From Atherinomorus stipes (Eukaryota > Chordata > Actinopteri > Atheriniformes > Atherinidae): 64,000 nucleotides of DNA. Of the stretch, positions 46,401 to 57,887 are shown one piece after another. The first letter of the stretch is position 1. Each line of letters starts with the position of its first letter. The notes beneath the pieces are model-generated. The model was not told the origin of the DNA, searched no databases, and saw only the letters and a list, made by a program, of their open reading frames with translations. The position numbers and the translations under genes are program-made. The stretch is taken from NCBI GenBank assembly GCA_023101725.1, contig JALJCO010008701.1, positions 62,001 to 126,000 of the forward strand. The letters are read 5' to 3'.

Positions 46401-47759
46401 TCAAATGATAATTTATTATTGTTTTTCCAAACCTATTTTAGTAAATCATTCTTAACTCATATGGATTGCCACCATCTCCATGTTCACTGTTGAAATTTTA
46501 CATAAGCTGCAGCAGAATTTATGTTTTGCTTTTTTTTGCTGTCTGATGCAAATGTGATCAATAACGGGACTCCGTGCATATGAGCTGAGTAAAAGGCAGT
46601 CTCCATCTTGGCAGAGCCAAAGTAATGGTGCTATTGATTGGGGCTTAATTTTCCAAGCCATAAGAAAGCAGCTTTTCATTACTGCATCATAGATCCAACG
46701 TACAAAAAGCAGAAATCCACGAGTCTGTCAATTTTAAAAGGGCAGAAAAATCAACAAGACTGTGTAGTAAAGCATGACGGTATTTTACCTGGTGGCCAGA
46801 GCTGTGGGGCTGTAACTCTATCACTAGCAACAGTGTGAGGATGTTTTAGAGGACAGACCTGCTGTTTTTAAAAAGTTCAGATGGACAGCACTCCCTAAAG
46901 GAACTACTTCTGTCAGGATATGCTCATTTATGGCTTGCTGAACCTGGGTCACTCCACTGGTGAGCATTATGCTTGTTTAAAGGCAAACTGATCCTAAATC
47001 AGTGTCTTCAGGTTTTTCCCCACTTGATCCCTTGATCTCAGTGGCTAGCAGGCTGTGTATTTTTCCATGACCACACCAGTAAGCCGGTGTGGTTCTCATA
47101 ATTCCTCTCTGTCCGCAGCACAGAATGAGTAAAACAGTGCAAAGATATTTACTGTGACCTTTAAGGAAAACCTTAAGGATTTATTGTATTGCCATATAAG
47201 TTGACTTAACTTTAAAAACATAAAACATAAGTAAATAATTACAACAACGCCTTAAATCAACAGGAAAATAACCCAGAACTACATATCTGTGAGTTTCTGC
47301 ACACACAGAAACGATCAAACTACTCTGAGAGTCTGGTGTTGATATCTGTGTTTGCATCTGTGACCTTTCCTCCTCAATCAGCTACTTGGATACCAACACT
47401 TATAATTGAGGCATCATCAACCTGCAAACGCTAAGCTTTTTAAAGAGGCTTTAAATGTTCTTCGCAATTACGGCACTCTGGTAGAATAATATCCTTACAG
47501 CTTAGCCTAAGTGCTTTTGCATGTAAACACAGACTGAAAATCACAGTCAGTGTGCAAGCTACTTATAGATTTTGAGAAGAAACTTTGGTTGAACCCTGCT
47601 CAAAATATGCTGCTGGGGCTTAAAGGGCTACTTTGGTTTTTAACTGGGAGTTGCAGGAGATCCCCTCAGTTCCAACAGGGAACTCGAGATGTTGGATGAC
47701 TTCCTGCAGAACTTGCTGTGAAGGACAAAACCGACGATTTTACATCTGTAAATGTGATA

Positions 47760-48420
47760 ATAGATCATTGACCAATGAGTAAAAAAATTGTTCTTGTGAA
47801 TTTGATATTTCCGCCTGTTTTTTTGGATCTGAGAAATTGAAGAAGTATGAGTAAAAAAAAAATAAAAAAAGAATAATAAAAAAGATATATCACAAGATAA
47901 GGAAAAAAAATAAGAAAAAGAAAAAATTCTCTATAATAAATCAAAAACAAAAAAGAAAAAATAAATAGACACACAGAAAAAAAAAAAATAATCATGTGTG
48001 TTGTGCTGATTGGGTGATGAAAGAAAAGTAGGGGAGGGGAGGGAAGGGAGGGGAAAAAAAAAAAGGATTATAGGATTGAAGAAAAAAAAGAGAGAAGGGG
48101 TTAAGAGGGAAAAAAAATGGATACGAAAATATCGAAATATTATATCTAAATATAAAATAAAAAGATATATATATAATTGAAATGAGTTGTGCAAAAAACC
48201 GGGGGTAGAAATCTGAGAGAAAAGAGAAGAAGAGAAAAATAGGAATTATAAAATAGTATTTATTTATATAAAAAATATGAAAAAGATATGTGAATATATA
48301 TTTCCAATGATGGATGAGGAGGAAGAAGAAAAAGAATACAGAGAGGGAAATAAAAAAGAAAGAAGATGAAAGCTAAGATAGATAAAAATAAATTGCTCTA
48401 TTCTAGATATGAATTGTTAA
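47760..48420. repeat. Purine-rich low-complexity tract
   Basis: About 650 bp made largely of A with AAAGA, GGGAGGGGA and ATAAAA units on the plus strand, and almost no C. The opposite-strand open frames rich in Phe, Leu and Ile are compositional artefacts. Origin is not clear. Confidence 0.7.
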
Positions 48421-48553
48421 CCTGTCATTTGTAAATTTGTAATTTTCTTGAGTTGGGCTTTAAGCACAGCGTACCAAGCTAAGCAGTGTTCACAAACAGA
48501 TGCTTGAGCTCGATGCCTTTATTGTCCTCAGTGGTGTACAAGAGGCCATATCT

Positions 48554-48719
48554 TTTCTTTTTTTTTTTTTTTTTTAAATCGCATTCACCCAGTCACACAC
48601 ACAATCACACACACATTCATACCCCGATGGGCACATCGGGAGGCAACTTGGGGTTCAGTGTCTTGCCCAAGAACACTTTGGCATGTAGTCTGGGGAGCCA
48701 CCTGAGCTACAGCCGCCCT
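48554..48719 (-). mobile_element. SINE-like retroposon with 14-bp target duplication
   Basis: The duplicate AAGAGGCCATATCT flanks it exactly (48,540-48,553 and 48,720-48,733). A poly-T run at the left marks a minus-strand A-tail. The body contains GGGGTTCAGTGTCTTGCCCA, a familiar fish repeat. Confidence 0.85.
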
Positions 48720-51099
48720 AAGAGGCCATATCTAATTACAGATATATAGTCATGTTTCTTTCTTTATTTTCACTTTTCTGGTATCAATTATGTTTCAAAC
48801 AGCAGCTGTTCTGCTAAAGGAAGCTGGAAATCGCAAACATCCTCGATGCTTTTTCCTGTATTTCTACTGTCAAAGAGAGAAATGTTCAGAAACATGTTTG
48901 CAATATAGTTTCCAGAAACAAGCCTCCAATGTCCCTGACAGATACAGCAGAGGTTCTGCAGCCTTTTCCATATGTTTTCTCTGACAGGAATCCAGAGTTA
49001 AAATGTAGTATTTATTTATTGTTGACAGAGCAGAAGGGATCCAGTTGGAATGGGACTTTTTAGCTACTTCACTTTGTGGCTATATCATTTTGAAATGCCG
49101 TCATATGTTATGCTAAGTTGTTTTTTAAGTTGCCATTAAAAGATAGAAATAAATAAAACTCAAAAGACATAAAAGGAAAGTTGATGTGATTTTATACTTT
49201 TAGGGTGTGGTGAATTTAACCAATCAGCTTAAACTCAAAGTGAATTTAAGACATAACTGTGATTATTTCTCTGAGAATAAAGAAAATCTGGAATCATGCA
49301 TCCCTAACTACAACCTTCCCTCTACAACACATTCCCATCACTGTTGGCTTGAACAGCTCAGTGCACAGTTGGGGGCAACCACTCTGTCCTCCGGAGCATA
49401 TTATACATTCTGTATAATATAGTGAATGCATGGAGCGAGCAGGCGGCTGGAAAGCACGGCGCTTTTACGATGCCAAGTCATCCATTACAATCAATAGCAC
49501 CAGGGAGGGAGGCACACTTAATAAAAAAGCTTCCTGACTGCAGCAGGCTTAAAACGCAGACCTTTTGGAGACTTAGCTTGAAGCAATAATAGGCCCTGCA
49601 AATCAAATGCACACAAGGAAACAAACATAAGGTCCTTTAAGCCTTCCTGAATAATACAGGGCTGTTAAACCAAGGCTAGGGACTAATTTATTGATCAATC
49701 AGTCAATGTACAGGAAAAGTTAAAGCTGCTGCAGCTGTTTCTCCACCACAAATAAGCAGGTTTTCTCAGTTCTCTCATGCCAAGCCTTGGCTTTTTACAC
49801 AGCTAGTCAGTCTGTTGTTCAAAACTGAAATATAACAAATATTTAAAGGATTGGCATGCAATTTTGTACAGGCATTCGTGGGCCCCAGGGGACACAATTT
49901 CAAGTTAATGATTACAACTTATAAAGCACTTCAAGACATTATATATTTTGCTTATATCATCAAATATCAAATCGATGAAAGAAAAAGACAGAAGCATAAA
50001 CTTTACAAACAGAACATGGAGGTTGCTGCAGGTGAGTGACATGCAGTCTCTGCTCATAGAGCTAAAATGAGTAAGAAAGAGGAGAATAATAATAATAAAA
50101 AAAAAAAAGAGTATTTTTTTTTTTGCTAAAAAGAGGAGCGATGGACTGAAGACATGAGTCAGTTCTTCAAATGAGCAGCAGCCACCTGTTAAATCAGACT
50201 CGTTCTCTCAGACTGAGAGAAAATAAATGTCTGGCTGCTTCGGCAGGAATCCTAACAGTCTTCTTGGCAGACCCAGCTGTTCCTCCCTCTTTAGGGCCAG
50301 AGGGACAGGCCAATTGGTCCCATCATCTCTCCTCTGGTCTGTCTACACATCAAAAGCTACTCAGAGATGGCGTGTCTCTGCAGACTCCTTCCTTTCTTTA
50401 GCCGCGAGGCTCCACTTTTCAAAGCTTTCCCCATTGCCTCTGACAGCATTCTGCAGGTTCATAATTCACTAGAACTAGTTCAAAGTTTAGTTCACAAAGA
50501 TTAAAAAGCTCTTTATGGTTTCACAGAGTAACCGTTTGAGGTGCTGCTAGCCCCCCCGCAAACTGAGGTTTCCTCAATTCAGACGAGCAGACGTGCAACC
50601 CTCCAAAAACCTTACAACACACAGCCTTGGGAGCGGACACAACGTGTTTGTCGAATGTTCCTGAGCTGAAAGTCAGGTTGACCCTGGGGTGGCCGACTCA
50701 GGCAACAGATTCAATAGCAAATATAATAAAGCGCCAGAAAAGTAGCAAAGAAACAGGTTAAACAGCACAGACAGCAGCTGTACCGGAAAATATTTATTAT
50801 AATATTATCATAACAGTTTCCCTCCTCGTATTTTGTTTCTTGTTACTGCTTTTGCTTTTTTTCTTCCTAAGCCTAACAGGTGATGATAAGAGGGAAAAAT
50901 AAACATTTTCTTTTTCAGCCCCCATTGCACATTGATTGACAGCTGACAATTATTGTGACAAGAAAGTAGTCAATAAAACATTTAAATAAGACGAGCACAC
51001 TTGGCACACTCTTACTGCTAATACTTACTACCAATATTGATAAAACTGCAACATCCCATCATTTAATCCCAACTCCAAATGACAGCACATCTATATTAG

Positions 51100-51345
51100 T
51101 GCTATCAAGCAATTAATCTCATGGCATCACTAACATTAAGTCATTTCTTTTGTATGGAGCTGCACAACATACACCACTGCTCAAAAGTTTGGGATCACTT
51201 TTATATTGGATTAAATTGGATTTAAATAAACTGAGTGTTTCAGCTGATCTGAGGTTTTCTGGGAGTTTGTTCCAGACGTGTGGAGCAGCTGAACGCAGCT
51301 TCTCCATGTCTGGATCTGACTCTGCACTGACTGATCCATAACTAA
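51100..51345 (-). pseudogene. LINE ORF2 C-terminal fragment
   Basis: The minus strand reads LRSAAPHVWNKLPENLRSAE and TLSLFKSNLIQYK. The A-P-x-WN-LP-LR-SL-FK spacing is typical of the C-terminus of L2/Rex-type LINE reverse transcriptase proteins. The body is missing, with an hAT-like element inserted at 51,350. Confidence 0.7.
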
Positions 51346-51349
51346 TAAA

Positions 51350-51880
51350 GAGGGATGCACCGAAAATTTGGCCACCGAAAGTTTCGGCCAAAAATGACCA
51401 AAAAGTGCCTTTTCGGTTTTCGGCCGAAAGACATAAATCACTGAAACAAGAAGGCTGAAACTTGTGACTTGTGGTAAACACATATCCAGCACACGAAGTA
51501 TGCACTTTGTGTTTTTATGCGAGAACATATTTAATTTCACAGTCTGTCAGCAGGTCAGTCAGTTCTAAGCCTGTACACTATTATTTGTTGTCGTAGTCCT
51601 ACAGAGAAAAATTTAAAAGGCATTATGTAATGTGCACAAGTGGGGTCAAACTAAATATTCTATTTTGAATTTTAATTTATATTGTGCTGTATTGTCAGTG
51701 GTAAATAAACATTTTGATACTTTTGTACTTGATTTATTGCAATGCCTTGATTTTAGTGAGGTTAGTACACATCATAGCCAAAAATGCTATGGTTCTAATT
51801 AACATAATTTCTTTCAGTGTTTCAGCTTTGGTTTGCTCATTTTTTATTTTAGGTTTCGGTCAAGAATTTTCATTTCCCTA
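51350..51880. mobile_element. hAT-like element with 8-bp duplication CTAATAAM
   Basis: Starts GAGGGATGCACCGAAAATTT with a CGGCCGAAA-type sub-repeat and ends TCAAGAATTTTCATTTCCCTA read through its last 20 bases. Flanks are CTAATAAA (51,342-51,349) and CTAATAAC (51,881-51,888). It is 531 bp and non-coding. Confidence 0.75.
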
Positions 51881-54489
51881 CTAATAACTAACAGTATGAT
51901 CATGTTTTTTGTGTGTTTTGCAGATATTTTTGTTGTTGTGATTCATGAATTTCTTCCATCTTGCTATTTATAGGTGCTCCTGATGACTGTGAGCTTTTGT
52001 TTTTCTTAAAGATGCTGCAGGTTGTTTCTCTGCTTTTTCCCTGTTTCGACTGAACAGCTGATGCTGTAGCTTTTTGCTGGGGTTATCCTTGTCTCTTCTC
52101 CTCCTCTTCACTCTCTTTTTCTCCTCATTCCTTTCTTTTCCCCCCACCCCCTTTGTTAGGTCTAGTAGATTAGCTTAAAAATGAAGCATAATTAAATATC
52201 AAGCTAAGCTTGGACACAAATATCCACAAAGCTCTTTTTGGCAAAACAAATTTGTTCATCTCAACACAGCAGCCAGATCACCATTCTGCTTGCAGTGATG
52301 CTGAATGCACCAGTTTGTTTAGTTGGGGCAGAACTGGGCAATCTTATATTTTGAGCTCATTATTGCAAAAACAAGACTCAAGCTCGAACACTAACTTGGT
52401 TTTGTAAACAAATCTAATGGGACAAACATGCTCAGAGACAAGCTGAAGCAACAGCAAATGTAAGCAGATGAAAACTGTCTGAGCTGTAAAGCGTTTCTTA
52501 ACTCCCATCATCTTCAGCTCAGGACGATTACGACGCAAAGCCACCACACTTTGTGGTGGTTTTAACTAACACACAACCAGTATTTTCTGAGGTTTTAGAG
52601 GAATCATACAGACAAGCAGCAATCCAAATGTAAAACTAGTCAAATTATGGTTTGTGTTACTTCATAGGCCTTAATCCCAATCCCCATTCTCTCCAGATTA
52701 TGAGGCTAACTGTCTGGATTACCCGGATAAGATGGCATGAATCTGAGGACAGGTGGACGAGAGCGTCTGTCTGTTTTTCCAGGTTGTTGGTCCAGTCTCT
52801 GCCTTGGTGCTACACAGGGGCAAATTATGTAAAAACCAACTCTAGCCAACATGTTGCCTATTGTTTATCACACTTATGTTAAAAGATACATGTTTTTTTT
52901 TTAGAATCATAATATAATAATAATAAAAAAAAATGACAATTTAAAGCCCTACACCTGCTGATACTCATGAATGCCCACACAAATTAATCTGACATTCAAA
53001 TTGAGTAAAAAGTGGATGAGATGACTGGCTTGCTTATAAAGCCACTTGAAACCTTGTGGTTCTGAAGAGTCTGTGGTGCTAACATCTTCATTTCACACTG
53101 TGGATTGGACTAATGGAGCAGGTGGCTATGAAAGTGTAATTTTTCCTCAGTGAAGCCTGAAAGCTCTGCGGGCTTTGAAATGGAAATTCAAAAAGAGATG
53201 ACAGAGTCGCCTTTATGAGCACAGCAGCTCGGACAATTGCATCGCATGAACACACGCAAACACATACAGTAAGCGCACCACGACTAGTCAATACAGCATA
53301 TCCCGCAGTCAGCGATGAATACACGAGTGTTTGTGGAAATGTGATAACTGCCCACAGAGTAAGTCAATATGCAGACTGTTAGCAGTCAATGCAAATGTGA
53401 ATAAAGATGTAGCAAATGATATCCTTAACATCTGCTTTTATACTCTCACTAGAGAAAACAGCTCGAATGTGTTAATCCTACTGGATGCTATATGTTGACA
53501 TAACTGCACAATCGGCTCCTTGCTGCTTCAGAGAAAAACAGCAGCATCCTCTTCTCCATGCAAAACTAAAAGCAACTCAGTCCTTCTGGCAAAATGACAC
53601 AAGTGCTCAAACTTATGCAATTTCAGTGTTTTACATGACTGTGATAAAATGATTTGTGATCTTTGCTGATCCTAAAAAGCCAAGAGAAAAGGTCCTCTAG
53701 GGAGTGAGGAGAGTAACGTATGAAGTGATAATAGAGGTAAACAGGGCGCTGATCAGCCACACTCCTTTGTAACTGCTGAGAGAAGCACCTTCTCCAGCGG
53801 TGGTGACTCAGTACAAGGTAATCTGTTCTAACTACACCAGGAACAGAGTTACACAACACTGCAGGTAATCATTGGTCTCACACCTGCACAAACATCTGCA
53901 GATTTCATGTCACATTAAAGCCAAATTGTCTGGACACAAACTACTTAGATGCTTGTATCATATAATTAGATTACCATACAGTTTTTTTTTCACAAATTAG
54001 CCACATGTTTCTGTCTTCTCTCATAGAAAATTTTGTCTCCATGCATTCATTCCTGCTTTCACCTACAGGATAATCTCAGACACAATGCTCTACATATCAT
54101 CTTTGCAGCCTGCCATCTAAATAAAAACCCTGAATAGAGATGATTTAGCACAGTTGCTGCAGCACCAGGTATACACTGATTACTCAGCAAGGTAGAAGTC
54201 ATTCATTTACCGCTCCACCTACAGAAGCCAGCCTCTATATTTTCCTCAGTGTGAGACTGCGCCACGTGCGGTGTGGTTACAAAGAAAAATCCTTGCTACA
54301 GCAACTGGAGGTCAGGATGTATGATCACAGATAAACTTGCAGAGGCAGCCTTGATCTTTTGTAAAATACAATGCAGCCAATAACTCAGCCCACAGCTGCT
54401 GAGCTTTCTTGCACAGGAAATACTGATGTTGTTCTGAAGCAGAACATGTTACAATCTGTATGTAGGCATTTAAAAATGGTCAAGACAAC

Positions 54490-56640
54490 TTGATGAAGCT
54501 CAAATTGAGCATCAGAATGAGGAAGGAAGGGGATTTAAGTGACGAGGGATGGCTGTTGGTGCCAGACTGGCTGGTCTGAGAATTCCAGTAACTGCTGATC
54601 TGCTGGGATTTTCACACACAAGCATCTCTGGGGTTTACAGAGAAGGGTCCAAAAAGGAGAAAATATTGAGCTGTCTGGATAAAAATACTTTGTTGATATC
54701 AGAGGTCAGGGGACAATAGGCGGACTGGTTGGAGATGGTAGAAAGGCACGAGGATCTCAAATAAGCACTGGTTCCAACAAAGATACGCAGAATACCATCT
54801 CTAAACAAGTCAAACCTTCAAGCAGATGGGCTACAGCAGCAGAGACCACGTCAGGCGCTAGGCATGCAACGGTATGGAAATTTCACGTCACGGTTATTGT
54901 GACCCAAATTATCATGATTATCAATATTATCAATATTATCATGATATTGCTCATAATGTTAAAAGCTTACTTAAACAAACACTGAAATAATTTCACTGAG
55001 TTTTATTAAATAAAAATGAACAAATTAACAAGCATAATGCACTTTCTTTTGGCAGAATCATTAAAATAACATGCATTAAATAAAAATGCATAACGTGCAT
55101 TAAAGACAGCCTTATGACCATATGAGGAAACTGTACTTTGTGCAAATTGTAGATAAGAACCAAGAATAGTTTTCATTTAGGGCGATATTTTATCGTGTGC
55201 GATATATTGTCAAAGAAATTTTCCCACAATAACAATTTGAATTTATTGTTTTTATGGTGAGATGACAATTTATCAGGTTGTGTTTGCAGTTGCACTACTT
55301 TGTTTTTTTTAATAAGCCAAGTTAGTTTTTCTGTTTGCATCATTTGAATAAATGTGGCATTTGGTCTCTCATATTTCAGACTTGTTTGCTTGGTGTCACT
55401 ACAGTTTTGAAATACAGGTGCACTACTTGAACTTAATTGATATACAGTAGTTTAGTGCCTGCTTGTATTTTGTAGGGCTTTCAAGAAAGAATTCAGAGAC
55501 AGATTCATAATACAAGACATTTTGCTGATAGTTTTATCGTCACTTATCGTTACCGTGATAAGATAAATTATCGTGATACAATTTTTAGTCCATATTGCCC
55601 ATTACATTCAGTGCTCAAGACTTGATCTTGTCTTACAGGTTTCAGAAGAACTGGTCCAGAAAGGACACTTTCACCATTTTATGTACCTTCAGTAGAAATT
55701 ATATGTGCATGGAAAAGCAACACTGTCATATCAAACGTTGTGCTAGAAACATTTTTAAAAAAATACCATAAATAAATAAATAAAAATAAAGTTTCTTCCC
55801 AGCATCCTTAAAGGGGAAGTTTGCTTTTTTTCAACCTGGACCTATTCAAGTACACCAAAACTGTCTGGGTGAGTAAATGAACGTATTTCATGCTAGAAAA
55901 TAGGTTCAGGTTGAAAAAACAAAACAAAACAAACTTTCCCTTTAAAAAGTCCAAAATACATCCAGACTCCACACTTTGTCCTTTAAGAGGACAAAAATCA
56001 CCAGAGCTGTCCATGTGGTGCCTTGGGTGCCTTCCGCCATGTTTTCAGAGGCCAAACATTGCAAACTGTGCCTGAGAGACAGCTGCTTTTCTTGGAAATG
56101 AGCAGGATCACGGTGAGTTTTTAAAGTACGATGATCACAATTTCACGATAATCATAATTACAAGGAATTATATTGCGATTTTTCTTTTTCTTGATTACTG
56201 TTACATCCCTACTAGGCGCCACTATTTTTGGCTAAGGCAGGACACTGAGGCTACAAGTTTAAACTAAACTAGACAATAGAAGATGGAAAAACTTTGACTG
56301 GTCTGAAGAATCTCAATTTCAGCTGCAGCAATTCAGATAGTAGGCCAAAAAAATTGGTGTAAACAACATGAATGAACATCCTGCCTTGGATCAATGGTTC
56401 AGGCTGCTGTTGTAATAGTGTGAGGGATATTTTCTTGGCACATTTTGGGCCCCTTAGCATCCAAACACCACAGCCTTCTTAAATAATGTTGCTGACCTTG
56501 TCCATCCAATAAAAAGCACAGTGTGCCATCTTCTGATAGACCAAAATCTCTTTGTAATGTATCCAAACCCTCATTGAATCAATGCTACCAAAATTTAAGG
56601 CAGTTTTGAAGAAAAAGTACCCACTACAAGCAAGATGCAC
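54490..56640 (+). pseudogene. Tc1-like transposase fossil split by an hAT-like element
   Basis: Before the insertion the plus strand encodes AVGARLAGLRIPVTADLLGF and SHTSISGVYREGSKK (54,550-54,655), the helix-turn-helix DNA-binding part of a Tc1 transposase. After it (56,212-56,640) lie frame-shifted catalytic-domain relics with WINGSGCCC and FLAHFGP. Several stops and frameshifts are present. Confidence 0.75.
54859..56211. mobile_element. hAT-like element inserted in the Tc1 fossil
   Basis: Starts TAGGCATGCAACGGTATGG and ends TACTGTTACATCCCTA. Flanks are TCAGGCGC (54,851-54,858) and CTAGGCGC (56,212-56,219), an 8-bp duplication with two mismatches. It is 1,353 bp, rich in ATTATCRTGATA units, and has no intact transposase. 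Confidence 0.7.
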
Positions 56641-57887
56641 TTAATAAAGCAGTTAGTAAATGTGCATTTAAGTAATAAAGCTATTCAATAGCAAGAGTTG
56701 AAAATGAGCTTATATATTATATATTAAGGAAGCTTAATAAATTTGGAAAAACTGCTTCCACACAACAACCTTGCCTTGATATTGGAGGATAAATCTACAC
56801 CAACTACACTCAACATACAGTATCTCCCCTCATTTTTTACACTCATTCCCAAAACACATTAACAAAAGAAAATGAAAGTGTAGTTATTATAACTGTGTGT
56901 AAGCCGAGTTTCATCATCATGATGCCAGCTCAATAAATAAAATGTCACAACAGTGGATACAAAGAGCCTCCGTTACAAGGGTCAAAAAGTTCAGTGCATC
57001 TCCCTCTGAAAGGCAAATAAGATCGGTGAATCCTGAAACTGCAGCTACGACTTGATCTGTGGTGCAGGACACACAACACCTGACAGACACGGGACAAGGT
57101 AGCCGCGCTTATCTAAGTCATCTCTGTTCTCAGAGTCCATGGCAAATGCACCATGAGATGGGAGGAGAGTAGGCTAAATTTGCCAACTAGGCCCACACTG
57201 TTTAATGAATGAAGATATGCTCTCACTGCTCAGATCCTATTAAACTTACATGAACCCTGCAGCATCTTTCTCTTGCACTTTGCAATGCTGTGTGTGCCAT
57301 TCACTTTGAGCAGTCTCACACTGCAAGCGATCAACAGATTTATCCTTAAAATCAGCGGGAATCAGAGGACAAGGTACATCATGCATGACTGATGCGAGTT
57401 AGATTAAATTGCCGGTTCTACAGTCATTGAACTCAAAACAACAAGTTAACCGGCTTATACAATTACCAAGAATATAAGTGGATGTCTTAGAGGAGCTTGC
57501 TTTGTAAGAAAAGCTATCGAAAATATGAAAATATTTAATTTGCTGACAGTAAAAGCTATAGTAAATGGTAAATCTTTTAATTTCCAAAGCTTGAATCTAT
57601 TTATTCAAATATGTGAATCCATGTAGATTCTTAGGTTCCAGCTCAAGTCTGTAATCACTACATAAACATCTTCTCATCTCTTTGCTTCCAAATATAAACT
57701 AAATTCAAACTCTGCATAAAAATCCTTCATAACTGGCTTTTTAATCAGTTCCCAATATCTCTTAACATTCGCTGAGGGATGGTTAAAACTACTTTAAAAG
57801 AGTATCACAGGTCTAACACAACTTAACCAGAGTTAAGGGTGAGCTTATGAGCTGGCACCACTCTGCTCCTTCATTGGTTAAAAATTA

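Noticed and set aside
47765..48194. Minus-strand open frames rich in Phe/Leu/Ile, looking like membrane proteins
   Set aside because: Produced by the A-rich plus strand (poly-T on the other strand). Pure composition effect.
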